Shown in pieces: positions 1 through 6,836 of a stretch of DNA of 7,175 nt (position 1 is its first letter; each line of letters begins with the position of its first letter). The stretch is from Gammaproteobacteria bacterium (GTDB lineage: Bacteria > Pseudomonadota > Gammaproteobacteria > Steroidobacterales > Steroidobacteraceae), in contig PMHN01000133.1 of NCBI GenBank assembly GCA_003156695.1, forward strand, positions 6,244-13,418, in the 5' to 3' direction. Position numbers and translations under genes: made by a program. The notes under the pieces were generated by a model that ran no database searches, was not told the origin of the DNA, and was given only the letters and a program-made list of their open reading frames with translations.

Positions 1-1086
1 GCCATTGATCACATCGATGGCGAGCTTTCCCTGCTCGTATTCGTAGGGGAAGTCGCGCCACAGCGGGTAGTCCGGCCGCAGGCGCCGCAGCGCCTTGAAT
101 GCCAATGCGAACAGCCGCCAGGGACGGAATGCTTCGTGGTCGTAGTACGCCGCATCTTCCACGTGCACCTGCAATCCCGCGCACAGCTTGCCCGCGTGCT
201 TGTGGAACGTGGGCTCGAACCAACACGGGCGCAGGCGGCAGCCGCGCAGCCATGCGGGCGAGAGCGCCTGCATCTCCCGCAGCAGCGCCGGGATGTCCAG
301 GTCCGGCGCACCCAAGAGCTCCAGCGGCCGTGTCGTGCCGCGCCCTTCCGACAACGTCGTGCCCTCCAGCATCACGGAGCCGGCATAACAGCGCGCCATC
401 CACAGGTTCGGCGCGTTGGGGCTTGGGTTCACCCAGGTCCGCTCGCCCAGCGGCCAGCCAAAACCCGGCGCTGCATGAGGCGCCCAGCCCTGCATCGACA
501 CCACCTGGCACTTCACGTCGAGGCGCAGTGTGGCCACGAACCAGCGCGCCAGTTCCCCCATGGTGAGCCCGTGCCGCATGGGCAGCGCAGCGGCGCCCAC
601 GAAGCTCTCCCAACCTGGTCGCAACGCCAGTCCCTCCACGGGACGGCCGACCGGATTCGGCCGATCGAGCACCCATACTTCCTTGTGCTGCTGCGCCGCC
701 GCCTCCAGCACATAGCGCAGCGTGGTGATGAAGGTGTAAATCCTGCAACCCAGATCCTGCAGGTCGACGAGCAGCACGTCGAACGTATTCATCATGGCCG
801 CGGTCGGCCGGCGCACGGCGCCGTAGAGACTGAACACCGGGATGCCGTGCACCGGATCCGCGTAGTCCGGCGACTCGATCATGTTGTCCTGCTTGTCGCC
901 GCGCAGACCGTGTTGGGGTCCGAATGCTGCGCTCAGGCGCAGGTCGCTCAAGGCCGCGAGCGCATCCAGCGAATGGGTGAGGTCGCGCGTCACCGACGCC
1001 GGATGCGCCAGCAGCGCCACGCGCCTTCCTGCGAGCGGCTCACGCAACTGTGGTTCTTCGAGGAACCGGTCGATACCAAACTTCAT
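1..1086 (-). CDS. NamZ-like exo-beta-N-acetylmuramidase (DUF1343), 3' end beyond window
   Basis: The first 362 residues are present; the open frame runs off the left edge, so the C-terminus is missing, probably only a few dozen residues given the usual family size near 400. The family (DUF1343, glycoside hydrolase GH171) removes N-acetylmuramic acid from the non-reducing end of peptidoglycan fragments. Visible family motifs are GIDRF at residues 4-8, AHPASVT at 27-33 in a Rossmann-like N-terminal domain, FGPQHGLRGD at 55-64, IPVFSLYG at 82-89, VDLQDLGCRIYTF at 107-119, DRPNP at 141-145, NPSPNAPN at 220-227 and SEGRGTTRP at 246-254. No signal peptide is seen, so a cytoplasmic role in cell-wall recycling is inferred, unlike the secreted Bacillus enzyme. 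ATG 1086 lies 13 bases after the DOMON-like stop; an in-frame GTG at 1098 is an alternative start. An ATG at 1103 overlaps that stop but is out of frame. The start has no strong Shine-Dalgarno, so translation coupling to the gene before it is likely. Confidence 0.9.
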   Translation of the reverse strand, partial: MKFGIDRFLEEPQLREPLAGRRVALLAHPASVTRDLTHSLDALAALSDLRLSAAFGPQHGLRGDKQDNMIESPDYADPVHGIPVFSLYGAVRRPTAAMMNTFDVLLVDLQDLGCRIYTFITTLRYVLEAAAQQHKEVWVLDRPNPVGRPVEGLALRPGWESFVGAAALPMRHGLTMGELARWFVATLRLDVKCQVVSMQGWAPHAAPGFGWPLGERTWVNPSPNAPNLWMARCYAGSVMLEGTTLSEGRGTTRPLELLGAPDLDIPALLREMQALSPAWLRGCRLRPCWFEPTFHKHAGKLCAGLQVHVEDAAYYDHEAFRPWRLFALAFKALRRLRPDYPLWRDFPYEYEQGKLAIDVING

Positions 1087-1099
1087 GCGTTGCCACACT

Positions 1100-1645
1100 T
1101 CATGCGCCGCTCAGCTCGAGTGCGAAACCATCCGCGTGATGGAAGTCGGGGTTGCCGGGCGGGTGTTGCAGCGCCCAGTACGAAAGCCTACCACTGTCCT
1201 CCTCGACGACCGCCGCGAGCGCAACGCGCAGCCGCTGCGCCTGGGGAAATGCCTTCAACCCCGCGAGGTGCACGGTGGCCGACAGATCCAGACGATCGGC
1301 GGAGCGCCGCACGTTCAGGCCCGGCGCCTGGGCAAGATTCGCAGGCGTCATGCCCTCGCGATATGCGCCGAAGCGGTACGCCGCCCAGTCGAGGCCCGGA
1401 GAGAAGTTGAACTCGAGGTAGCCCGGCTCACCGTCCGCGGCCACGAACATCTCGAAACAGGTGTGTTGCCACAAGCCATCGGCGCGGCGGCCGGCGCGCG
1501 TACCGGGTACCCGCACCCGCGCCAGGTCGCCGTGCAGCGAATACTGGCAGTTGAGGCTTGAGCTGGCCACGAGGTTCACCTCGACGGCGATCTGCCACAC
1601 CGCGTCGCCCGGGGCGTCCGGGTGGGGCGTCAGGTATGCAGCCAT
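1100..1645 (-). CDS. DOMON-like domain protein
   Basis: A 181-residue protein matching the small bacterial DOMON-like family, a single beta-sandwich domain related to heme- and sugar-binding DOMON folds. Signature stretches are GLWQHTCFEMFV at 57-68, YLEFNFSPGLDWAAYRF at 76-92, and near the C-terminus SYWALQHP at 155-162 followed by PDFHHADGF at 166-174. There is no signal peptide or membrane segment, so it is probably cytoplasmic. The biochemical role of the family is not known to me. Its His, Cys and Trp-rich conserved patches suggest ligand binding, but that is inference. It overlaps the end of the upstream hydrolase gene by 16 bases and ends 13 bases before the NamZ-like gene. My recollection is that DOMON-like and DUF1343 genes often sit together, which would support a shared role in handling sugar or muropeptide material. 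The start region lacks a clear Shine-Dalgarno. Confidence 0.85.
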   Translation of the reverse strand: MAAYLTPHPDAPGDAVWQIAVEVNLVASSSLNCQYSLHGDLARVRVPGTRAGRRADGLWQHTCFEMFVAADGEPGYLEFNFSPGLDWAAYRFGAYREGMTPANLAQAPGLNVRRSADRLDLSATVHLAGLKAFPQAQRLRVALAAVVEEDSGRLSYWALQHPPGNPDFHHADGFALELSGA

Positions 1646-2331
1646 TCGAGCAGCGCGTGCGTCACCGCTTCCGGCCGCTCGATCGGGGACAGATGCCCGC
1701 AGTCGGGCACCGTCACGAGCCGCGCCCCGGCGATACCATTGGCAATCTCGGCGGCCCGGTCGGGCGGCGTGAGTTCGTCCGCCTCCCCCACCAGCACCAG
1801 CGTGGGACAGCGGATGTCCTTGAGCATTGGCCGCGAGTCGACGCGTCCTACGATCGCCGTCTGCTGCCGCGCAAATCCCTCGGCTCCCACCTCCTGCGAC
1901 ATCAGCCGGTTGAGTTCCCGCAGGTCTGCATCTCCGCGCCGTGCCGGATGGACCAGGCGCATGAACTGCGCATCGGCCACTTCCGCGAGGCGGCCGCTCA
2001 CCGCCAGCGCGATCTGCGCGCGGCGCGCGGCAATCGCCTCCGGCACGTCAGGACGCGCCGTGGTATCCAGCAGCGCGAGCTGCGCGACTCGCTCGGGCGC
2101 CTGACGCAGGATCTCGAACGAGAGGTAACCTCCCATCGACAAACCCACGAGCGCGAAGCGCGGTGGCGCGGCGGCCAGGATGCGGCGCGCGATGGCGCCC
2201 ATGCTGTCGTCGCGGGTGTGATCGGCGACCGTCACCGGGCCGCAGGTCCACAAGCGGGGAATCTGCGCCGCGTACAGCCGCGCCGAGCACAGCAGGCCCG
2301 GCACCAGCACAACGGGCAGAGGCTCGCTCAC
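1630..2331 (-). CDS. Alpha/beta-fold hydrolase
   Basis: A 233-residue single-domain alpha/beta hydrolase. The nucleophile elbow is GLSMG at 63-67 with Ser65; the acid is most likely Asp185 in LVGEADELTPP, and the base His213 in PDCGHLSP, giving a complete Ser-Asp-His triad. The oxyanion strand is VLVPGLLC at 8-15 near the N-terminus. There is no signal peptide, so it is cytoplasmic. Substrate cannot be read from sequence; esterases, lactonases and peptidases share this layout. It starts with GTG at 2331, and the GTGA there overlaps the TGA of the cystathionine gamma-lyase gene by four bases, a classic sign of translational coupling. Its own end overlaps the next gene by 16 bases. The context places it in the same transcript as the cysteine-synthesis pair, but nothing ties it directly to sulfur metabolism. 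Confidence 0.9.
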   Translation of the reverse strand: MSEPLPVVLVPGLLCSARLYAAQIPRLWTCGPVTVADHTRDDSMGAIARRILAAAPPRFALVGLSMGGYLSFEILRQAPERVAQLALLDTTARPDVPEAIAARRAQIALAVSGRLAEVADAQFMRLVHPARRGDADLRELNRLMSQEVGAEGFARQQTAIVGRVDSRPMLKDIRCPTLVLVGEADELTPPDRAAEIANGIAGARLVTVPDCGHLSPIERPEAVTHALLEWLHT

Positions 2332-3494
2332 GCGAGTGCCTGCTTGAGCTCCGCAATCAGGTCGTGCACGTCCTCGACGCCAACCGACAGCCGGATGAGC
2401 CCGTCGCCGATCCCGAGCGACGCGCGCATCGCGGCCGGGAGCGAGGCATGCGTCATGATCGCCGGATGCTCGATGAGACTCTCCACGCCCCCGAGGCTCT
2501 CGGCGAGCGCAAACAGGTGGCAGCGCTCGAGGGTGCGGCGCGCCGCCTCCAGCCCGCCGCGCAGCACCGCCGTGACGATGCCGCCGTAGCCGCTGGACAT
2601 CTGCCGCTGCGCGAGCGCGTGCTGTGGGTGGCTCGCCAATCCCGGGTAGTACACGCGTTCGACCTTGGGGTGCTGCTCGAGGAAGGTGGCGATCTCGAGC
2701 GCGTTGGCGCAGTGCCGCTCCATGCGCAGCGCGAGTGTCTTGATCCCTCGCAGCGTCAGGAACGAATCAAACGGTCCTGACACCCCGCCGGCGGCGTTCT
2801 GCAGGTAGCCGATACGCTCCTGAAGATCGGCATCGGCGCGCACGACCGCAGCTCCGCCGATCGCATCCGAGTGGCCGTTCAGGTACTTGGTGGTCGAATG
2901 CACGACGATGTCGAAGCCGTGCTCGAGCGGGCGCTGGATGAAAGGGGTCGCGAAGGTGTTGTCGCACACCGAGATGAGGCCGCGCCGCCTGGCGATCGCC
3001 GCCACGGCGCTTAGGTCCACGAGCTTCAGCAGCGGGTTGGTCGGCGTCTCCACCCACACCAGGCGCGTGTCGGGACGGATCGCGGCCTCGAACGCCCCGG
3101 GGTCCGACAAATCCACGAACGACACCTGGTGGCCGGCCGAACGTTTGCGCACGTTCTCCAGCAGCCGGTAGGTGCCCCCGTACAGATCGTTCATGGCGAT
3201 GATGTGCGAGCCGCTGTCGAGCAGCTCCAGGATCGTCGCGCTCGCGGCCATCCCGGAGGCGAAGGCGAATCCGGCGGCGCCACCCTCGAGGTTCGCCACC
3301 GCCGCCTGCAACGCGTCGCGTGTTGGATTCCCACTGCGTGAATACTCGTAGCCCTGGTGCACACCGGGACTGGACTGCACGTAGGTGGAGGTCGCGTAGA
3401 TCGGCGTAATCACCGCACCGGTAAGCGGGTCGGGGCGCTGCCCGCCGTGAATCACCCGCGTCGCGAAGCGCTGCTCCCGGGACTCGTCATTCAT
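2328..3494 (-). CDS. Cystathionine gamma-lyase / gamma-synthase family PLP enzyme
   Basis: A 388-residue fold-type I enzyme of the Cys/Met-metabolism PLP family, full length. PLP features are the Schiff-base lysine Lys203 in STTKYLNGHSD, Asp178 in CDNTFATP pairing with the pyridine nitrogen, Tyr51 and Arg53 in YSRSGNPTR (phosphate contact from the partner subunit), Tyr105 in DLYGGTYR stacking on the ring, and Arg368 in LIRLSVG holding the substrate carboxylate. Glu338 in ESLGGVESLIEHPA matches the glutamate characteristic of gamma-lyases and gamma-synthases. The methionine gamma-lyase cysteine is absent, since the corresponding site is YGG. Lying 45 bases after cystathionine beta-synthase, it most likely cleaves cystathionine to cysteine, 2-oxobutanoate and ammonia (reverse transsulfuration). 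Gamma-synthase activity with an O-acylhomoserine cannot be excluded from sequence. The start ATG 3494 is fixed by an excellent GGAGGT. The gene overlaps the following hydrolase by four bases. Confidence 0.93.
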   Translation of the reverse strand: MNDESREQRFATRVIHGGQRPDPLTGAVITPIYATSTYVQSSPGVHQGYEYSRSGNPTRDALQAAVANLEGGAAGFAFASGMAASATILELLDSGSHIIAMNDLYGGTYRLLENVRKRSAGHQVSFVDLSDPGAFEAAIRPDTRLVWVETPTNPLLKLVDLSAVAAIARRRGLISVCDNTFATPFIQRPLEHGFDIVVHSTTKYLNGHSDAIGGAAVVRADADLQERIGYLQNAAGGVSGPFDSFLTLRGIKTLALRMERHCANALEIATFLEQHPKVERVYYPGLASHPQHALAQRQMSSGYGGIVTAVLRGGLEAARRTLERCHLFALAESLGGVESLIEHPAIMTHASLPAAMRASLGIGDGLIRLSVGVEDVHDLIAELKQALA

Positions 3495-3503
3495 GCAAAA
3501 GCT

Positions 3504-3509
3504 ACCTCC
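3504..3509 (-). promoter_or_regulatory. Shine-Dalgarno GGAGGT of the cystathionine gamma-lyase gene
   Basis: The minus strand reads GGAGGT nine bases before ATG 3494, a full match to the anti-Shine-Dalgarno core. It decides the start in favour of ATG 3494 over the out-of-frame ATG at 3490. It is the strongest ribosome-binding site I found in the window and suggests this gene is translated on its own account rather than only by coupling. Confidence 0.85.
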
Positions 3510-3539
3510 GCTTGTGTCAGTCGTGCTAGGGACCTGGGC

Positions 3540-4913
3540 CTACATCCGGCGCCGCAGCCAGTTGAGCAGGTCAATGCGCGTGATGAGTCCCTGGAACTCT
3601 TTGTTGTGCACGACGATCGCCACCATGCCGCGCCTGAAGATCTCCATGAGCTGGGCCATCGGCGCATTCACCGGCACGGTCACCAGGTGGCTCGCCATGG
3701 CGCGGGTCACCGGCTCGTTGAAGTGCGCGGGATTGGCGACCACCTCCAGCAGAATGTCCTCCTCGTCCACGATGCCGACGATCCTGCCGTCCTGCATCAC
3801 CGGCACCTGCGACACGTCGTAGAGCTTCATGCGCCGGTACGCCGCCATCACGGTTTCGGTGGCATTCACCGTCACCGCGGCGCGCTCGGTGTGACGCCGC
3901 GCGATGAGGTCGCGCAGGTCGCCCAGATGCTCACGCTCGATGAACCCCTGGTCCAGCATCCAGTAATCGTTGTAGACCTTGGACAAATACTTGTTGCCGC
4001 TGTCGCACACGAAGGTCACGACGCGCCGGGGCTGCTGCTGAGCGCGGCAGTAGCGCAGCGCCGCCGCGAGCAGCGTGCCAGTGGAGGTGCCGGCGATGAT
4101 TCCCTCGCGCGCGAGCAGCTCGCGGCAGGTGCGAAAGGCTTCGGCGTCGGGGATGCTGTAGGTGTGCCTGACGCGCGAAAAGTCCCCCACCGGCGGCACC
4201 GAGTCGCCACCGATTCCCTCGACCAGCCACGGCGTCATCTTCTCGGGGAGCTTGCCGGTGGTGGCGTAGCAGGCAAGCCCCGAGCCTGCCGGATCAGCGA
4301 GCACCAGTTCCACTTGCGGCGCGGTGCGCGCGAAATAATGCGTCAGTCCGGCGAGCGTGCCGCCGGTGCCCGCGCCGCACACGACCGCATCGAGCTTATG
4401 ACCCATCTGCTCCCAGATCTCCGGCGCCGTGGTTTCCTCGTGAGCCTGCGCGTTCGCCGGGTTGCCGAACTGGTTGACGAAATATGAGTTGGGCATCTCG
4501 CGCGCCAGGCGCTCGGCGACGTCGCGGTAGTACTCCGGATGTCCCTTGCTCACATCCGAGCGCGTCATCATGACCTCGGCGCCCATGGCGCGGAGGTGAA
4601 AAATCTTCTCCTGACTCATCTTGTCGGGGATGACGAGCAGCAGGCGATAACCCTTCTGGGCGGCGACCAGCGCCAACCCCAGGCCGGTGTTGCCGGCCGT
4701 GGCCTCGATCAGGGTGGCGCCGGGCTTGATGGCACCGGAGGCTTCCGCAGCCTGGATGAGATACAGGCCGACGCGATCCTTGATCGAGCCGCCCGGATTC
4801 TGGTTCTCCAGCTTCACAAACAGCTCGCACGGCCCGGTATCGATGCGTCGCACGGCCATGAGCGGCGTGTTGCCGATCATCTCGAGCACGTTGCCGTAGG
4901 AAGAGAGCGTCAT
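3540..4913 (-). CDS. Cystathionine beta-synthase with C-terminal CBS-domain pair
   Basis: A 457-residue fold-type II PLP enzyme. The catalytic domain covers roughly residues 5-330: Lys45 in GGSIKDR forms the PLP Schiff base, EATAGNTG at 70-77 is the substrate-carboxylate loop, PDKMSQEK at 96-103 is typical of beta-synthases, GAGTGGT at 180-186 binds the PLP phosphate, and GTSTG at 275-279 holds the PLP nitrogen contact. Two CBS motifs follow, about 345-391 and 400-455, forming a Bateman module that in relatives binds adenosyl ligands and tunes activity. There is no N-terminal heme-binding extension as in the human enzyme. The reaction is serine + homocysteine to cystathionine. With the gamma-lyase gene 45 bases downstream, this gives a complete route from homocysteine to cysteine. 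The start ATG 4913 has an AGGA six bases upstream and a promoter-like element in the 52-base gap before it. A cysteine-synthase-like beta-replacement activity is an alternative, but the domain layout favours beta-synthase. Confidence 0.93.
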   Translation of the reverse strand: MTLSSYGNVLEMIGNTPLMAVRRIDTGPCELFVKLENQNPGGSIKDRVGLYLIQAAEASGAIKPGATLIEATAGNTGLGLALVAAQKGYRLLLVIPDKMSQEKIFHLRAMGAEVMMTRSDVSKGHPEYYRDVAERLAREMPNSYFVNQFGNPANAQAHEETTAPEIWEQMGHKLDAVVCGAGTGGTLAGLTHYFARTAPQVELVLADPAGSGLACYATTGKLPEKMTPWLVEGIGGDSVPPVGDFSRVRHTYSIPDAEAFRTCRELLAREGIIAGTSTGTLLAAALRYCRAQQQPRRVVTFVCDSGNKYLSKVYNDYWMLDQGFIEREHLGDLRDLIARRHTERAAVTVNATETVMAAYRRMKLYDVSQVPVMQDGRIVGIVDEEDILLEVVANPAHFNEPVTRAMASHLVTVPVNAPMAQLMEIFRRGMVAIVVHNKEFQGLITRIDLLNWLRRRM

Positions 4914-4941
4914 GAACGGTCCTGCGCAAACACGGACCGCA

Positions 4942-4969
4942 ATTGTACGCTATGGCTGAGGCGCGTTAA
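4942..4969 (-). promoter_or_regulatory. Putative sigma-70 promoter for the cystathionine beta-synthase operon
   Basis: On the minus strand TACAAT (4947-4942) fits the -10 consensus in five of six positions, and TTAACG (4969-4964) fits the -35 in four of six, with a 16-base spacer. Transcription would start near 4935, leaving a leader of about 20 bases. The -35 overlaps the TAA stop of the bufC-like gene, so the transsulfuration genes could be expressed both by read-through from the bufferin operon and independently. This rests on pattern matching only. Confidence 0.5.
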
Positions 4970-5742
4970 GCGGCGCCGACGATGAGCCCCGCGTCAATCC
5001 AGCCGCGCAGAAGCAGCGCCGCCTGTATCGGCGCCTGTGTCTCTCCCAACTCGTCACACAGCAGCGCGCACAGCTCGCCAAACGGCCAGCCGTCGCGGGC
5101 GGCATCGAGCGCCCGGGCTTCGGTCGCGGGCAGGGAGCGAAAATAAGTGGTGAGCCCCTGACGCCACAAGAGCCACTGCAGCGGCTCGCGGTTCACGGTC
5201 GCGGCCGGCCGCTCGGTCTCGTCCGTGAGCGCCTGCCACAATTGCGGCACATTCCACACCAGCCCCAGGCGCGCAGCGCTTGGGTGCCAGCTGAAACGCA
5301 GCTGTGCCCACTCACGCGGTGAGAAGCGCGCCAGTGCGGCGTGGGTGAGCGGCGTGGCATCGGCGGCGTCGAAGGCGCCCGTCATGGTCCATTCCCAGCG
5401 CGCCAGCTCGGCCAGCACCGGCGCGTCGGTGTAATCCGGATCGTGACTGAGGAACTGCGGCAGCTCATGGCCGTAGTAACGGATGGAAAAAAACGACGAG
5501 TCGTGCATGTTCACGTAACGCGACGCGAGCGTCCCGAAGTCGGCACTGTCCAGCAGCTTCGCGAGCGCCGGAAAGTTCGCCTGCAGCGCCTCGGCGAGGC
5601 GGGCGCGGTAGGCACCGCCGTAGACACCCAGGCGCGTGGCGACCGGCACGCGCGCCGTGCCGACGACGTGCGCCTCCACCGCCGCAGTGCCGCGCAGCAG
5701 GTAGTCCTGAAAGTCGCCCTGTACGCCCGCCAGGCGAGTCAC
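4966..5742 (-). CDS. BufC/HvfC-like DUF2063 partner protein of an MNIO peptide-modifying enzyme
   Basis: A 258-residue protein with the N-terminal DUF2063 domain (residues about 8-98), once described as a putative DNA-binding domain. Its hallmark is R37-L-G-V-Y-G-G-A-Y-R followed by [17 protein letters not shown] (48-64), then DFGTLASRY and GHELPQFL at 91-98. The second half is a looser C-terminal domain with a tryptophan-rich end. In characterised systems this protein pairs with the MNIO enzyme and presents the precursor peptide to it; a role in transcription is unlikely. The gene starts with GTG at 5742 inside a GTGA overlap with the bufB-like stop, so the two products are probably made in equal amounts and form a complex. 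It ends 52 bases before the cystathionine beta-synthase gene. No signal peptide or membrane segment is present. Confidence 0.88.
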   Translation of the reverse strand: MTRLAGVQGDFQDYLLRGTAAVEAHVVGTARVPVATRLGVYGGAYRARLAEALQANFPALAKLLDSADFGTLASRYVNMHDSSFFSIRYYGHELPQFLSHDPDYTDAPVLAELARWEWTMTGAFDAADATPLTHAALARFSPREWAQLRFSWHPSAARLGLVWNVPQLWQALTDETERPAATVNREPLQWLLWRQGLTTYFRSLPATEARALDAARDGWPFGELCALLCDELGETQAPIQAALLLRGWIDAGLIVGAA

Positions 5743-6617
5743 AACGCCTCCGCCGCGGCCGGCTGCAGCAGCGGTACGCGCGGCACGCCCTCACCCGCGA
5801 GCGTGCGTGCGCACAGCGCGCGGGCGTGCGTGAGCTCTGCACACAACTCGGCGAGCGGTGGGATATGGTCATCGCGCTCAATCATGGTCGGCACGGCTCC
5901 AAAGCGCCGCACGGCGGCGGCGTACAGCTCCCACACCGGATCGGGCACCGGATGATCGTGCGTGTCGATGAGGTAATCGCCGCGATTCTCGTGACCGGCG
6001 AGATGGATCTGCTGCACGCGGTCGACCGGAATGGCGTGCAGGTACTCGAGTGGCTGGAATTCGTGATTGACCGCGCTCACATAGATGTTGTTGACGTCGA
6101 GCAGGATCAGGCAGTCGGCGCGCACCGCGATCTCGCTCAGGAATTCCCACTCGCTGAGGCGTGAATCACGGAACGCCACGTAACTGGAGACGTTTTCCAG
6201 GAGGATGCGGCGGCCAAGAATGTCCTGCACCGTGCGCACGCGCTCCACCACGTGTGCGAGCGCCTCCTCGGTGTAGGGCAGCGGCAGCAGATCATGGGTA
6301 TTGCGGCCCGCGATGCCGGTCCAGCACAGGTGGTCCGAGATCCACAGCGGCTCGATGCGTGCAGCCAGCGCCTTCACCTGGCGCAGGTAGTCGCGATCAA
6401 GCGGCGCGCTGCTGCCGATCGACATGGACACCCCGTGCATGGCGAGCGGGTAGCGCTCGCGAAAGCGCGTGAGGTAATCCAGCGGCTTGCCGCCGGGCAC
6501 CAGATAGTTCTCGGTGAGCACCTCGAACCAGTCGATCGCGGGGCGCTCGGCGAGGATCGCGTCGTAGTGATCGACGCGCAGTCCGAGGCCAAAGCCGAGC
6601 GCGGGGTGAGTCAACAT
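5739..6617 (-). CDS. BufB/HvfB-like MNIO (DUF692) multinuclear iron oxidase
   Basis: A 292-residue TIM-barrel enzyme of the DUF692 (UPF0276) family, now called multinuclear non-heme iron-dependent oxidases. In order: GFGLGLR at 8-14, ENY at 36-38, [10 protein letters not shown] at 60-69, SDHLCW at 94-99, LLENVSSY at 139-146, [10 protein letters not shown] at 172-181, IHLAGH at 204-209, DTHDHPVPD at 218-226 and MIERDDHIP at 245-253. The His, Asp, Glu and Asn residues in these blocks (His61, Asp95, Glu141, Asp174, His205, the 219-222 acid/His cluster, Glu247) are the conserved metal-site positions of the family and all appear intact; exact ligand assignment is by analogy. Family members oxidise cysteines of a peptide, in bufferins to thiooxazole-type groups. 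The gene begins 13 bases after the end of the bufA2-like frame, with no clear Shine-Dalgarno, and overlaps the bufC-like gene by four bases. The substrate is almost surely the Cys-rich peptide encoded just upstream. Confidence 0.92.
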   Translation of the reverse strand: MLTHPALGFGLGLRVDHYDAILAERPAIDWFEVLTENYLVPGGKPLDYLTRFRERYPLAMHGVSMSIGSSAPLDRDYLRQVKALAARIEPLWISDHLCWTGIAGRNTHDLLPLPYTEEALAHVVERVRTVQDILGRRILLENVSSYVAFRDSRLSEWEFLSEIAVRADCLILLDVNNIYVSAVNHEFQPLEYLHAIPVDRVQQIHLAGHENRGDYLIDTHDHPVPDPVWELYAAAVRRFGAVPTMIERDDHIPPLAELCAELTHARALCARTLAGEGVPRVPLLQPAAAEAL

Positions 6618-6630
6618 GGCCGTGCAGGGC

Positions 6631-6800
6631 TCATTTCGGGCTCTTGGCCCTGGCGGCGTCGCATTCGGCCTTGGTCATCATCAGAAACCCCGTTCCCTTG
6701 CAGGAGTTCTGGCCCCTGCAGTTGTTGTTGGCGCTCTTGCAAGCCGAATGTCCGCGGCAGCCGCGGCCAGGGCAACACCCGAGAGCACTCGTGAATGCAT
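6631..6800 (-). pseudogene. BufA2-like bufferin precursor, signal peptide and Cys-rich core in different frames
   Basis: This is the expected substrate gene of the operon. The conserved part (6759-6631, 42 residues to TGA) carries two CRGxxxCK units 13 residues apart, CRGHSACK and CRGQNSCK, then a GTGF segment and MTKAEC; this matches the BufA2-type bufferin pattern as I know it. That frame has no ATG, GTG or TTG between about 6860 and the core. The best start is ATG 6800, preceded at seven bases by GGAG, but it opens another frame whose product begins MHSRVLSGVALAAAAA, which resembles the n- and h-region of a signal peptide, and then loses all resemblance and stops at 6681. Joining the two needs a -1 shift around 6755-6768. 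The fused product would also have an unusually short leader, so a deletion of 3n+1 bases explains both oddities. The alternative is one long frame from ATG 6993 or 6963, which gives no signal peptide and no homology upstream of the core. Assembly error is also possible. Confidence 0.65.
6752..6767 (-). repeat. Short direct repeat GCCGCGG-CT-GCCGCGG
   Basis: Two copies of GCCGCGG separated by CT lie exactly where the bufA2-like signal peptide frame gives way to the Cys-rich core frame. Each copy contains the palindrome CCGCGG. Such GC-rich short repeats are natural sites for replication slippage and also for base-calling trouble, so they bear on why the frame is broken here. Confidence 0.7.
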
Positions 6801-6807
6801 GCGCCTT

Positions 6808-6813
6808 CTCCCT
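6808..6813 (-). promoter_or_regulatory. Shine-Dalgarno AGGGAG before ATG 6800
   Basis: The minus strand has AGGGAG with its GGAG core ending seven bases before ATG 6800, an ideal arrangement. It is the reason for choosing ATG 6800 as the start of the bufferin precursor even though the downstream Cys-rich core is in another frame. Confidence 0.7.
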
Positions 6814-6829
6814 GCGAAAAAACCTTCGC
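6814..6829 (-). promoter_or_regulatory. Small hairpin in the putative bufferin leader
   Basis: The minus strand reads GCGAAGGTTTTTTCGC, which can fold as a five-pair stem (GCGAA/TTCGC) with a six-base loop, just upstream of the Shine-Dalgarno. It would form the very start of the mRNA if the -10 at 6837-6842 is used. The T run lies inside the loop and stem, not after it, so it does not look like a terminator. It could affect leader stability; it may also be chance. Confidence 0.3.
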
Positions 6830-6836
6830 GGCGCCG

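Noticed and set aside
1101..1103. ATG overlapping the DOMON-like stop as start of the NamZ-like gene
   Set aside because: It is 17 bases from ATG 1086 and so out of frame with the NamZ-like protein.
136..1410. Long plus-strand open frame of 424 codons opposite the NamZ-like and DOMON-like genes
   Set aside because: It is antisense to two well-recognised minus-strand genes, is rich in His, Arg and Pro as expected of a GC-rich shadow frame, and shows no family motifs.
1558..2589. Plus-strand open frame of 343 codons
   Set aside because: It lies opposite the hydrolase and gamma-lyase genes, has low-complexity Arg-rich composition and no recognisable domain; high GC makes stops rare.
3357..4487. 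Plus-strand open frame of 376 codons
   Set aside because: It is antisense to cystathionine beta-synthase, which has complete catalytic and CBS motifs; the frame is a His/Arg-rich shadow.
4960..4977. GGCGC/GCGCC hairpin as a terminator after the bufC-like gene
   Set aside because: The stem is only five pairs with an eight-base loop and no T run follows on the minus strand.
6814..6829. Hairpin with a T run as a terminator
   Set aside because: The T run is within the loop and stem, and the element lies just before a good Shine-Dalgarno rather than after a gene.
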